Source of the DNA: CAZEHO01 sp964511945
GTDB taxonomy: Bacteria > Actinomycetota > Acidimicrobiia > Spongiisociales > UBA11373
Direction of reading: 5' to 3'
Assembly (NCBI GenBank): GCA_964511945.1
Contig: CAZEHO010000026.1
Coordinates: 1 to 42,875 of the forward strand
Length of the DNA: 42,875 bases
The notes under the pieces: generated by a model
The model's input: only the letters and a program-made list of their open reading frames with translations
Databases searched by the model: none
What the model was told of the DNA's origin: nothing
Program-made: the position numbers and the translations under genes
Shown here: positions 16,815-27,049 of the stretch, piece by piece
Layout of the letters: the number at the start of each line of letters is the position of its first letter
Position numbering within the stretch: position 1 is the stretch's first letter

Positions 16815-17630
16815 GTGCGCATCCTTTTGGTCGGGCCCGGACGAGCCGGGTGGTCGCTGGCGCGCCGGTTCCGAGATACCGGTCACCAAGTGTGTGGAGT
16901 CGTCGCTCGACGATTCGCTGAAGCCGAACGGGCGGGACTCGACCTCGATGCTCCCGCCGTCACCTGGGACGGGGCGCTTCCTCCGGCCGATCTGATGGTC
17001 GTCGCGGTTCGAGACGATGCCATCGCGGAGGCGGCCGCTCATCTTGCGTCGCGTGCGGAGGACGTACACGCCGCGGTCCACCTCTCCGGACTGCAGCCGT
17101 CCGCAGCGCTCGCAGCACTGTCAGCCACGATGCCGGTCGGCTCGTTCCATCCCCTGCAGACTCTCCCGAATCCGGATGCCGGAGCCGAACGATTGGCGGG
17201 GGCCTGGGTGGCGGTCAGCACCGACGACAACCTGTTCGCCGATCGGCTGTTCGGGATGGCCCGATCGCTCGGGATGCATCCCTTCGAGCTCGACGACGAC
17301 TCCAAGGCCATCTATCACGCGGCGGCCGCCGCGGCATCCAACTACCCGCTGGCCGCGCTGGCCATGGCGGAGCGACTGTTTGCCGCTGCCGGAGTCCCCT
17401 TCGAGGCGGCGGAACCGCTCGTCAGGGCGGCCGTCGACAACAGCTTCGCGCTCGGCCCCGGCGCCGCATTGACGGGCCCGGTGGCCCGCGGCGATGCGGG
17501 GACCGTGCGCGCCCAGATGGAGGCCGTCGCGGATTGGGACCCGGCCCTCGCCGAGGACTTCCGGGCGATGGCGCGTGCGGCCGGGCGCGTCGCGGGGACT
17601 CTGGATGATGTCGAGGAGGCCCTCTCGTGA
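16815..17630 (+). CDS. Rossmann-fold DUF2520 oxidoreductase, possible ketopantoate reductase (PanG-like)
   Basis: 271 residues. The N-terminal NAD(P)-binding glycine motif is VGPGRAGWSLARRF. The middle matches DUF2520-type proteins, including SFHPLQTLPNP and a helical C-terminal domain (AAAAAASNYPLALA region). GTG 16815 is chosen for the GGAGG at 16802-16806. The gene overlaps panC by 4 bases. A DUF2520 protein beside panC is common in actinobacteria, and a related family includes the alternative ketopantoate reductase PanG, so a role in pantothenate synthesis is plausible. The reaction itself is inferred only from context. Confidence 0.85.
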   Translation: MRILLVGPGRAGWSLARRFRDTGHQVCGVVARRFAEAERAGLDLDAPAVTWDGALPPADLMVVAVRDDAIAEAAAHLASRAEDVHAAVHLSGLQPSAALAALSATMPVGSFHPLQTLPNPDAGAERLAGAWVAVSTDDNLFADRLFGMARSLGMHPFELDDDSKAIYHAAAAAASNYPLAALAMAERLFAAAGVPFEAAEPLVRAAVDNSFALGPGAALTGPVARGDAGTVRAQMEAVADWDPALAEDFRAMARAAGRVAGTLDDVEEALS

Positions 17631-18517
17631 TTGCCGTTGGCACCTTTGCTTCGGCCCGGGCGTCCAGATCAGGTGTCACTGCTCTCGTCCCCACCATGGG
17701 ATTCCTCCACGAAGGCCACCTGTCCCTGATCGCCACCGCTGCTGCCGAGGCCGATACCACCCTCGTCAGCCTGTTTGTCAACCCGCTGCAGTTCGATGAG
17801 GCGGCCGATCTCGACCGGTATCCGACCGACCATGAACGCGATGTCCGGCTTGCTGCCGAAGCCGGAGCCGATGTCCTGTTCGTGCCCGCCCCCGGGGAAA
17901 TGTATCCGGAGAATCCGGTGATCCGGGTGGGTGTCGGGCCTCTGGCGGACGAGCTCGAGGGAGTTCACCGACAGGGGCACTTCGAAGGGGTGGCGACTGT
18001 TGTTGCCAAGCTGTTTGCCGGGCTCCAGCCCGATCGGGCCCATTTCGGACGCAAGGACGCCCAGCAACTCGCCATCGTGAGTCGGCTGGCGGCCGATCTG
18101 TCGTTTCCGATCGAGGTCGTGGGCGGTTCGACGGTTCGCGAGGAGGACGGGCTGGCTCTGTCGAGCCGGAACGTGTTCCTCACCGCCGATGCCCGACAGT
18201 CCGCGCTGAGCCTGTCTCGGGGTCTGCTGGCGGCCGCCGCGGCGTGCGACGGCGGCGAGCGGTCGGGAACCGTCCTCGAGGGGATCGTGGCCGCCGAACT
18301 GGAACGCACGACAGGGGTCGAGATCGAGTATGCCGCCTTGGCCGATGCGGCCACCGCTTCCCGGATCCACCGGGTCGATCGTCCGGCGTTCCTGGCGGTG
18401 GCCGCCCGCGCCGGTGCCGTCCGGCTGATCGACAACGTCTGGCTTGGACCGGATGGCGTGATCGACTGCGGCCACTGGTTGGATCGTCCCTCGGTTCTGT
18501 ACGAGGAGCGCGCCTGA
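17627..18517 (+). CDS. panC: Pantothenate synthetase
   Basis: 296 residues. The ATP-binding HIGH-like motif is seen as VPTMGFLHEGHLSLI, followed by VSLFVNPLQF, HFGRKDAQQ and the LSSRN loop. It joins pantoate and beta-alanine using ATP. GTG 17627 overlaps the preceding stop. No panD lies between this gene and coaX, unlike the panC-panD-coaX order of mycobacteria, so beta-alanine must come from elsewhere in the genome. Confidence 0.95.
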   Translation: MIAVGTFASARASRSGVTALVPTMGFLHEGHLSLIATAAAEADTTLVSLFVNPLQFDEAADLDRYPTDHERDVRLAAEAGADVLFVPAPGEMYPENPVIRVGVGPLADELEGVHRQGHFEGVATVVAKLFAGLQPDRAHFGRKDAQQLAIVSRLAADLSFPIEVVGGSTVREEDGLALSSRNVFLTADARQSALSLSRGLLAAAAACDGGERSGTVLEGIVAAELERTTGVEIEYAALADAATASRIHRVDRPAFLAVAARAGAVRLIDNVWLGPDGVIDCGHWLDRPSVLYEERA

Positions 18518-18598
18518 TGCCGCTTCGACCTCCGAATCTGTCCGGTTCCCAGTACCCAATTCCCAGCTGCTGCGACTGAGCGCAGCGAAGGAGTATCA

Positions 18599-19369
18599 AT
18601 GCTGATCGCCATCGACGTCGGCAATACCCAGACCGTCATGGGCCTTTTCGACGAAACCGTCCTCGTCGATCAATGGCGGTTGTCCACGGTGAGGGAGCGG
18701 ACCGCCGACGAATACGGGCTGTTTCTCGCCGGACTCCTTCGCCAGGACGGATACCGGCTGGAGGAGGTCTACGGGGTGGCGCTGTCGAGCGTGGTACCGA
18801 CGGCCAAGGAGGCCATGACCGCTGTCGCCAATGAACTGGTGGACGGGCCGGTCGTGGTGGTCGGACCCGGAGTCCGTACCGGGATGGCGATCAGCATCGA
18901 CAATCCTCGCGAGGTCGGTGCCGATCGGGTGGTCAACTCCGTCGCCGCGGTGCACAAGTACGGCACTCCCATCATCACCGTCGACTTCGGCACCTCGACC
19001 AACTTCGACGTCGTTGATCTGTCGGGGGCCTACATCGGTGGGTCGATTGCGCCGGGGCTCGAAGTCTCGGAGGACGCCCTGATCGCTGCCACCGCAGCTC
19101 TGCGACGGGTCGAGACCAAAGTGCCTCGTTCGCCGATCGGCCGCAACACGGTGGAGGCGATGCAAAGCGGCCTGCTGTACGGCCATGCCGGCCTGGTCGA
19201 CGGCATCGTGGATCGGATCCGAGCGGAGATGGAGGACGAGCCCAGCATCGTGGCAACCGGTGGGCTTGCTTCTACGATCGTCCCCCACTGTCGTACCGTT
19301 GATGTCGTCGACACCTGGCTGACGCTGGACGGTTTGCGGATCATCTACGAAATGAACGTCGAGGAATGA
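18599..19369 (+). CDS. coaX: Type III pantothenate kinase
   Basis: 256 residues. ASKHA-fold motifs are DVGNTQTVMGLF at the start, DFGTSTNFDVV in the middle and GGSIAPGLEVS. It phosphorylates pantothenate, the first step from vitamin B5 to CoA. AAGGAG lies upstream of ATG 18599. The 81-base gap after panC contains a GTTCCCAGTACCCA-type short repeat but no ORF. The 3' end overlaps lysS as ATGA. Confidence 0.95.
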   Translation: MLIAIDVGNTQTVMGLFDETVLVDQWRLSTVRERTADEYGLFLAGLLRQDGYRLEEVYGVALSSVVPTAKEAMTAVANELVDGPVVVVGPGVRTGMAISIDNPREVGADRVVNSVAAVHKYGTPIITVDFGTSTNFDVVDLSGAYIGGSIAPGLEVSEDALIAATAALRRVETKVPRSPIGRNTVEAMQSGLLYGHAGLVDGIVDRIRAEMEDEPSIVATGGLASTIVPHCRTVDVVDTWLTLDGLRIIYEMNVEE

Positions 19370-20895
19370 GCATGGAACCCGAGGAAGGATCGATCGAGGC
19401 CCAGGACGATCGCGTCCCGTTGGCGCAGCACCACCTCACTGCGGCGCGCCTGGAGAAGGCTCGGGAAGTGCGAGCTGCTGCCGGCGATCGCGACCCTTAT
19501 CCCCATCGGTTCGAACGGACGGCGAACACCGCCGAACTCCACGACACCCACGCAGACCTTCCCGCCGGCGAGGAGACCGGGATCGACGTCGCGGTCGCCG
19601 GGCGGCTGATGAACACCCGTCACATGGGGAAGCTGGCGTTCGGGGTCCTCAAGGATTGGTCGGGTGCCGTCCAACTCTTCGTGGACAAGCGGCGGCTCGA
19701 GGATCGCTTCGAGGAGTTTCTCGCTCTCGACGGTGGCGATTGGATCGGGGTGAGCGGCGAGGTCATGCGGACTCGCAAGGGTGAGCTGAGTGTCCGCGTG
19801 ACCGACTTCGCCGTGCTCGCCAAGGGTTTCCGACCGTTGCCCGACAAATGGCACGGTCTGCAGGACATAGAGACCCGCAACCGGCGGCGGTACGTCGACC
19901 TCATCGTGAACGATGATGCCCGCCGGATTCTGACCACCCGCAGTGCGACCGTCGGTGCCCTGCGCGATGCCATGGAGCGCCGGGATTTCATCGAGGTGGA
20001 AACACCGGTACTGCAGGTCGTCGCCGGCGGGGGACTGGCCAAGCCGTTCGTCACGCACCACAACGTGCTGGACCTCGACATGTATCTCCGGATTGCGACC
20101 GAACTCCACCTCAAGCGGCTGGTGGTCGGTGGGGCCGAACGCGTTTTCGAGATCGGCCGCATCTTCCGCAACGAGGGGATCTCTCCCCGCCACAACCCCG
20201 AGTTCACGATGCTCGAGGCGTATTGGGCGTTCGCCGACTACCGCGACGTCATGGAGTTGGTCGAAGAGGTTGTGGCCGAAGTGGCACGGGAGGTCACCGG
20301 ATCGACGCAGCTCGAGATCGGCGGCCGGGCATTGTCACTGGAGCCGCCGTGGCCCCGGGTGCCGATGATCGACGCAACGAGTGAGGCGACCGGCATCGAG
20401 TGGGATATCGGAATGGATCTCGCCGCCGCTCGCAGCAGTGCGGTGGATGCCGGCATCGAGCCCGATGCGTCGTGGGGCGTCGGCAAGATCATCACCGAAG
20501 CGTTCGAAGCCCACGTCGAGCCGAACCTGTGGGGCCCGCTGTTCATCGTGGACTACCCCACCGAGGTATCCCCGTTGGCAAGGCCGCACGCCGACGACCC
20601 GCGCCTGGTCGAACGCTTCGAGGCCTTTGCCGCCGGTGGTGAACTCGGCAATGCGTACTCCGAGCTCAACGATCCACTGGAGCAGCGGCGCCGATTCGAG
20701 GAGCAGGCCGCAGCAAAAGCCCGTGGTGATGAAGAGGCGCACCCCATCGACGAGGACTACCTGCTCGCCCTCGAGTACGGCATGCCCCCGACGGGTGGGC
20801 TCGGGATCGGGGTGGACCGCCTGGTGATGCTGATCGCCGGTCTCGAGACGATCCGCGACGCGATCCTGTTCCCGGCGATGAGGCCGGAGGGGTAG
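19366..20895 (+). CDS. lysS: Lysyl-tRNA synthetase, class II
   Basis: 509 residues. An OB-fold anticodon-binding domain (about 60-170) is followed by the class II catalytic core: motif 2 RIFRNEGISPRHNPEF and motif 3 GLGIGVDRLVMLIAG near the C-terminus. ATG 19366 overlaps the coaX stop, and ATG 19372 is an alternative two codons later. A first 25 residues rich in acidic groups precedes the conserved part. The gene converges on the polyprenyl synthase 22 bases downstream. Confidence 0.96.
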   Translation: MSMEPEEGSIEAQDDRVPLAQHHLTAARLEKAREVRAAAGDRDPYPHRFERTANTAELHDTHADLPAGEETGIDVAVAGRLMNTRHMGKLAFGVLKDWSGAVQLFVDKRRLEDRFEEFLALDGGDWIGVSGEVMRTRKGELSVRVTDFAVLAKGFRPLPDKWHGLQDIETRNRRRYVDLIVNDDARRILTTRSATVGALRDAMERRDFIEVETPVLQVVAGGGLAKPFVTHHNVLDLDMYLRIATELHLKRLVVGGAERVFEIGRIFRNEGISPRHNPEFTMLEAYWAFADYRDVMELVEEVVAEVAREVTGSTQLEIGGRALSLEPPWPRVPMIDATSEATGIEWDIGMDLAAARSSAVDAGIEPDASWGVGKIITEAFEAHVEPNLWGPLFIVDYPTEVSPLARPHADDPRLVERFEAFAAGGELGNAYSELNDPLEQRRRFEEQAAAKARGDEEAHPIDEDYLLALEYGMPPTGGLGIGVDRLVMLIAGLETIRDAILFPAMRPEG

Positions 20896-20917
20896 CGGCT
20901 CGCTCCGCCGGCTCCAA

Positions 20918-21910
20918 TCAGCCCCTTGCTGCTCGGACTCGATCCATCAGATAGTCGCCGAGGCTGGTGAGCACCTTGGTCACCTCGCCGTCGGGGAGCT
21001 CGGCCACCGCGTTGTGAGCAGACAACAGCCGCGCTTCGACTTCGTCGAGGGCGGTCTCCACGTGGCCTCCGCTGCGGACCAACTCGATCACTCGTTCGAC
21101 GGTCTCGGGCCGGTACGGCTTGCCGCCGGAGAGGAGTGCCTGCACTTCATTGCCGTCGGAACCATCCATTGCGAGCAGCACCGGGAGAGTGAACGTGCCC
21201 TCGCCAATGTCCGATCCGGCCGGTTTCCCGAGGAATTCCTCGGTGGCGATCAGGTCGAGAACATCGTCGGTCAACTGGAAAACCATCCCGATGTCGCGGC
21301 CCCAGCGGGTGGCGGCATCGATCGTCTCCTGATCGGCTCCTCCGGCGATCGCCCCGAGCCGGGCCGAAGTCCGGATCAGTGATGCCGTTTTCAGTTCGAC
21401 GACGCGGAAGTAGCCGTCGAGTCCCTGGTCGACCCGATCGGAGAGCTGCAACTCGAGGATTTGTCCCTCGCAGAGCGCGGCATAGGTACGGGCCAGCAGG
21501 GTGACGGCCTCTGTTCCCAGTGGGGCGGCGATCTCCGAGGCCCGTGCCAGGAGGAAGTCGCCGGCGAGGATGGCAACGGTGTTGGTCCAATTGGCATTGA
21601 CCGAGGTGGCGCCGCGCCGACTGTCGGCCTCATCGATGACATCGTCGTGATAGAGGCTGCCGAGATGGATGAGTTCGACTGCGACACCGGCCTCGACCGG
21701 ATCGCCGCCCGAGTGCGGTCCCAGCTCGGCGGCCACCTGGGCGAGCAGCGGGCGGTACCGCTTGCCGCCGGCCCCCAGCAGATGTTGAGCGATCTTCGTG
21801 AGGAACGTGTCGTCGGAGCGGGTGACCTCAAAGAGACGTGATTCCACGCGGTCGAGCCGGTCCCAGACACGGTCGATGGGGACCAAATCACGGATGACGG
21901 GACGTTCCAC
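20918..21910 (-). CDS. Polyprenyl diphosphate synthase (trans-type, long chain)
   Basis: 330 residues from GTG 21910 (TGGAG just upstream). An ATG at 21982 would add 24 residues but lacks a ribosome site. The first Asp-rich motif is HDDVIDEAD and the second is LTDDVLD, with GGKRYRP binding the diphosphate and a FQLTDD segment, all as in chain-elongating isoprenyl synthases. The likely product is a quinone side chain (heptaprenyl or longer). The chain length cannot be read with confidence. The gene is divergent from clpC and convergent with lysS. Confidence 0.92.
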   Translation of the reverse strand: MERPVIRDLVPIDRVWDRLDRVESRLFEVTRSDDTFLTKIAQHLLGAGGKRYRPLLAQVAAELGPHSGGDPVEAGVAVELIHLGSLYHDDVIDEADSRRGATSVNANWTNTVAILAGDFLLARASEIAAPLGTEAVTLLARTYAALCEGQILELQLSDRVDQGLDGYFRVVELKTASLIRTSARLGAIAGGADQETIDAATRWGRDIGMVFQLTDDVLDLIATEEFLGKPAGSDIGEGTFTLPVLLAMDGSDGNEVQALLSGGKPYRPETVERVIELVRSGGHVETALDEVEARLLSAHNAVAELPDGEVTKVLTSLGDYLMDRVRAARG

Positions 21911-22090
21911 GGGGGCTCCAGGAGCCGGGGGTGTCCGATGGTAGCCCTTGGATTGTCGCACTCCAGTCGGGAGCCTTGGCACTCACTCCTGAAGCCCCTC
22001 GAACACATGCCGACAGGAGGGGAACACAGGCAGCGGCTGGGGCGTTGTTGACCCCTGGACGGCCGGAGTGGGGTTGAATTGGGCCCTCGC

Positions 22091-22124
22091 TATAGTGCGC
22101 GAGGCGCCTCCGCAAGGAAGCGCC
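22091..22124 (+). promoter_or_regulatory. clpC -10 element and 5'-end hairpin
   Basis: TATAGT at 22091-22096 is a good -10 box, but no matching -35 lies 16-18 bases upstream (TTGAAT at 22074 is only 11 bases away). Transcription would start near 22103, exactly where a hairpin begins: GGCGCCTCC (22103-22111) and GGAAGCGCC (22116-22124) pair with one mismatch around a GCAA (GNRA) tetraloop. The Shine-Dalgarno AGGAGA follows at 22137. The hairpin could protect the transcript's 5' end. Confidence 0.5.
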
Positions 22125-22147
22125 ACTCCCATATCAGGAGACGAGAA

Positions 22148-24652
<2,505 letters not shown>

Positions 24653-24668
24653 CTAGCTCGAGTGGCTT

Positions 24669-24685
24669 TCCGGCCTTCGGCCGGA
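24669..24685 (+). terminator. clpC terminator
   Basis: A 7-bp perfect stem (TCCGGCC with GGCCGGA) closes over TTC, equivalent to a stable C(TTCG)G tetraloop. An outer GGCT/AGCC pair (24664-24667 with 24685-24688) extends it. It lies 17 bases after the clpC stop. Confidence 0.75.
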
Positions 24686-24690
24686 GCCAA

Positions 24691-24763
24691 GAGCGACGTG
24701 CGACGAGCCTCAGAAGATGCCACGCTGCAGCGTGCTCGTTGCTCGTAGCCCGTTGCTCGTTGC
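24691..24763. repeat. GCTCGT/ACGAGC palindromic intergenic repeat
   Basis: The left part reads GAGCGACGTGCGACGAGC and the right part has three phased GCTCGTTGC/GTAGCCC units, so the arms can pair. A perfect 14-bp palindrome, CACGCTGCAGCGTG, sits in the middle (24721-24734). A similar GAGCGACGAGC run occurs at 8088-8108, and an ACTCGC-type version at 31423-31518. No coding signal is present. Confidence 0.5.
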
Positions 24764-24827
24764 CTACTCCTCTCAAAGAGTCGAAGGGCCCGGGCGGTGA
24801 ACCCGATCTCGTCCTAGACTCGCCGAG

Positions 24828-24858
24828 TGGCCGCAACACGCGCTGGTGCAAGCGGCCA
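24828..24858 (+). promoter_or_regulatory. 5' leader hairpin of the BMP lipoprotein gene
   Basis: TGGCCGC (24828-24834) pairs perfectly with GCGGCCA (24852-24858), with a CAC/GTG inner pairing possible. TAGACT at 24815-24820 is a candidate -10 box that would start transcription within a few bases of the hairpin. The layout resembles that of clpC. It does not match the purine riboswitch consensus. AGGAG at 24876-24880 provides the ribosome site. Confidence 0.4.
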
Positions 24859-24890
24859 TATAAGGACTCTATGACAGGAGCCATTCATCC

Positions 24891-26966
24891 ATGATGAAGA
24901 GATATAGGGCGCTGCTCGCGCTCTTGCTCGCGTTCGGTCTCCTCGTAGCGGCATGCGGTGACGATGACGACGCCGATACCACTACGACGGCCGCACCTGC
25001 GACGACGGCTGCCCCGGCAACCACCGCCGCACCTGCGACGACGGCAGCACCTGCGACAACGGCCGCTCCGGCCGAGCCGGTGGACGTCGGCCTGGTGTAC
25101 GACATCGGCGGCCGTGGCGACCAGTCGTTCAACGATTCGGCGGCTGCCGGCCTGGACCGGGCGACGGCCGACTTCGGAATCAACCCGACGGAATTGGAAC
25201 CGGCGGCCGGTGGTGAGAACCGTGCTGAGCTGCTGAACCTGGTGGCCGAAGAGGTCGATCTGGCGATCGGCGTCGGTTTCCTGTTCGCAGACGCCATTGC
25301 CGATGCAGCTGCGAACTTCCCGGATGTGAACTTCGGGATCGTCGACTCCGTCGTCGATCTGCCCAACGTTCGCGGCATGGTGTTCGCGGAGCACGAGGGT
25401 TCGTTCCTCGTCGGTGCGGCAGCAGCACTCAAGTCCACGACCGGCAAGATCGGCTTCATTGGTGGTGTCGAGATCGACCTCATCAAGAAGTTCGAGGCCG
25501 GGTTCGTCGCCGGTGCACAGTTCGTGAATCCGGACATTCGCATCGATATCAAGTACATCTCGCAGCCTCCGGACTTCTCCGGCTTCGGTGACCCGGCCAA
25601 GGGCCAGGAAATCGCAACCGGTATGTACCAGGCCGGCGCCGACGTGGTCTACCACGCGGCCGGCGGTTCCGGTACGGGCCTGTTCGCTGCAGCGCATGCT
25701 GAGTCTGAGGCTCAGGGCACGCATCTGTGGGCGATCGGGGTCGACTCCGATCAGTACCTGACGGCACCTCCGGAGCAGCAGGAGCACATCCTGACGTCGA
25801 TGCTGAAGCGTGTCGACGTGGCCGTCTACAGCACGATCGAGGACATGGTCGAGGGACGCTGGACCCCCGGCGTCACCGTCTACGGCCTTGACGTCGACGG
25901 CGTCGGCTACTCCACCACCGGTGGGTTCGTCGACGACATCGCCGATCAGCTCGAAGACATCAAGCGCCAGGTCGTGGCCGGTGCCATCCAGGTGCCGACG
26001 GTTCCTGGTGAGGCAACCGGCTTCGTGGATCCGGGCCAACCCGTTGGCCTCGTCTACGACATCGGCGGCCGTGGCGACCAGTCGTTCAACGACTCCGCCG
26101 CTGCCGGCCTGGACCGCGCCATCGAGGACTTCGCCATTGACGCCACGGAACTCGAGCCGGCGGCCGGTGGTGAGAACCGTGCTGAGCTGCTGAACCTGGT
26201 GGCCGAAGAGGTCGATCTGGCGATCGGCGTCGGTTTCCTGTTCGCAGACGCCATTGCCGATGCAGCTGCGAACTTCCCGGATGTGAACTTCGGGATCGTC
26301 GACTCCGTCGTCGATCTGCCCAACGTTCGCGGCATGGTGTTCGCGGAGCACGAGGGTTCGTTCCTCGTCGGTGCGGCAGCAGCACTCAAGTCCACGACCG
26401 GCAAGATCGGCTTCATTGGTGGTGTCGAGATCGACCTCATCAAGAAGTTCGAGGCCGGGTTCGTCGCCGGTGCACAGTTCGTGAATCCGGACATTCGCAT
26501 CGATATCAAGTACATCTCGCAGCCTCCGGACTTCTCCGGCTTCGGTGACCCGGCCAAGGGCCAGGAAATCGCTACCGGGCAGTTCCAGGGCGGCGCAGAC
26601 GTCATCTACCACGCGGCCGGCGGTTCGGGCACGGGCCTGTTCGCCGCTGCGGTGACCGAGTCTGCTGCTCAGGGCACGCATCTGTGGGCGATCGGCGTTG
26701 ACTCCGATCAGTACCTCACTGCTGCCGCCGATCAGCAGCCGCACATCCTGACGTCGATGCTGAAGCGTGTCGACGTGGCCGTCTACCGCACCATCCAGGA
26801 CCAGGTCCTGGGCCGGTTCACTCCGGGCGTGGTGGAGTACGGCCTTGCTGTCGACGGCGTCGGCTATTCCATCTCCGGTGGGTTCGTCGACGACATCGCG
26901 GAGCAATTGGACGGGATCAAGCTGGCCATCGTGACCGGCGAGATCGTCGTTCCCACGGCCCCGTAA
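24891..26966 (+). CDS. Tandem-domain BMP/PnrA-type substrate-binding lipoprotein
   Basis: 691 residues, about twice the usual 340-360 of the family. A lipoprotein signal ends in LVAAC (Cys22), followed by an acidic GDDDD segment and an Ala/Thr/Pro linker (31-63). Two homologous BMP domains follow, at about 64-375 and 385-691, each starting with GLVYDIGGRGDQSFND and separated by 319 codons. BMP/PnrA proteins bind purine nucleosides for ABC uptake. It is the first gene of a four-gene importer cluster. The two domains differ mainly at their ends, while a central 416-bp block is identical even at synonymous sites. Ligand specificity of the two domains could differ, which cannot be judged here. 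Confidence 0.92.
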   Translation: MMKRYRALLALLLAFGLLVAACGDDDDADTTTTAAPATTAAPATTAAPATTAAPATTAAPAEPVDVGLVYDIGGRGDQSFNDSAAAGLDRATADFGINPTELEPAAGGENRAELLNLVAEEVDLAIGVGFLFADAIADAAANFPDVNFGIVDSVVDLPNVRGMVFAEHEGSFLVGAAAALKSTTGKIGFIGGVEIDLIKKFEAGFVAGAQFVNPDIRIDIKYISQPPDFSGFGDPAKGQEIATGMYQAGADVVYHAAGGSGTGLFAAAHAESEAQGTHLWAIGVDSDQYLTAPPEQQEHILTSMLKRVDVAVYSTIEDMVEGRWTPGVTVYGLDVDGVGYSTTGGFVDDIADQLEDIKRQVVAGAIQVPTVPGEATGFVDPGQPVGLVYDIGGRGDQSFNDSAAAGLDRAIEDFAIDATELEPAAGGENRAELLNLVAEEVDLAIGVGFLFADAIADAAANFPDVNFGIVDSVVDLPNVRGMVFAEHEGSFLVGAAAALKSTTGKIGFIGGVEIDLIKKFEAGFVAGAQFVNPDIRIDIKYISQPPDFSGFGDPAKGQEIATGQFQGGADVIYHAAGGSGTGLFAAAVTESAAQGTHLWAIGVDSDQYLTAAADQQPHILTSMLKRVDVAVYRTIQDQVLGRFTPGVVEYGLAVDGVGYSISGGFVDDIAEQLDGIKLAIVTGEIVVPTAP
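25200..26572 (+). repeat. 416-bp identical direct duplication inside the lipoprotein gene
   Basis: Bases 25200-25615 and 26157-26572 are identical as far as I can read, at an offset of 957 bases (319 codons). Flanking homologous sequence has diverged clearly on both sides, for example MYQAGADVVY against QFQGGADVIY. Identity at third positions indicates recent gene conversion rather than selection on protein alone. Confidence 0.9.
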
Positions 26967-26992
26967 TCGACGTATCAGCCATTTGGCAGGAC

Positions 26993-27022
26993 ACGGGCCC
27001 GGGGCGCTAGCCTCGGGCCCGT
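26993..27022 (+). terminator. Intergenic hairpin between lipoprotein and ABC transporter genes
   Basis: A 12-bp stem with one G-T wobble (26993-27004 with 27011-27022) has a 6-base loop and is followed by CCCTTT. It lies 27 bases after the lipoprotein stop and 28 before the ATPase start. Partial termination here would make more binding protein than transporter, a common arrangement for ABC importers. Confidence 0.75.
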
Positions 27023-27049
27023 CCCTTTCACGGAGGCGGTTCGCTCGGA

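Noticed and set aside
24815..24880. Purine riboswitch before the nucleoside importer
   Set aside because: The leader can fold into a hairpin, but the conserved purine-aptamer core and loop bases are not present.
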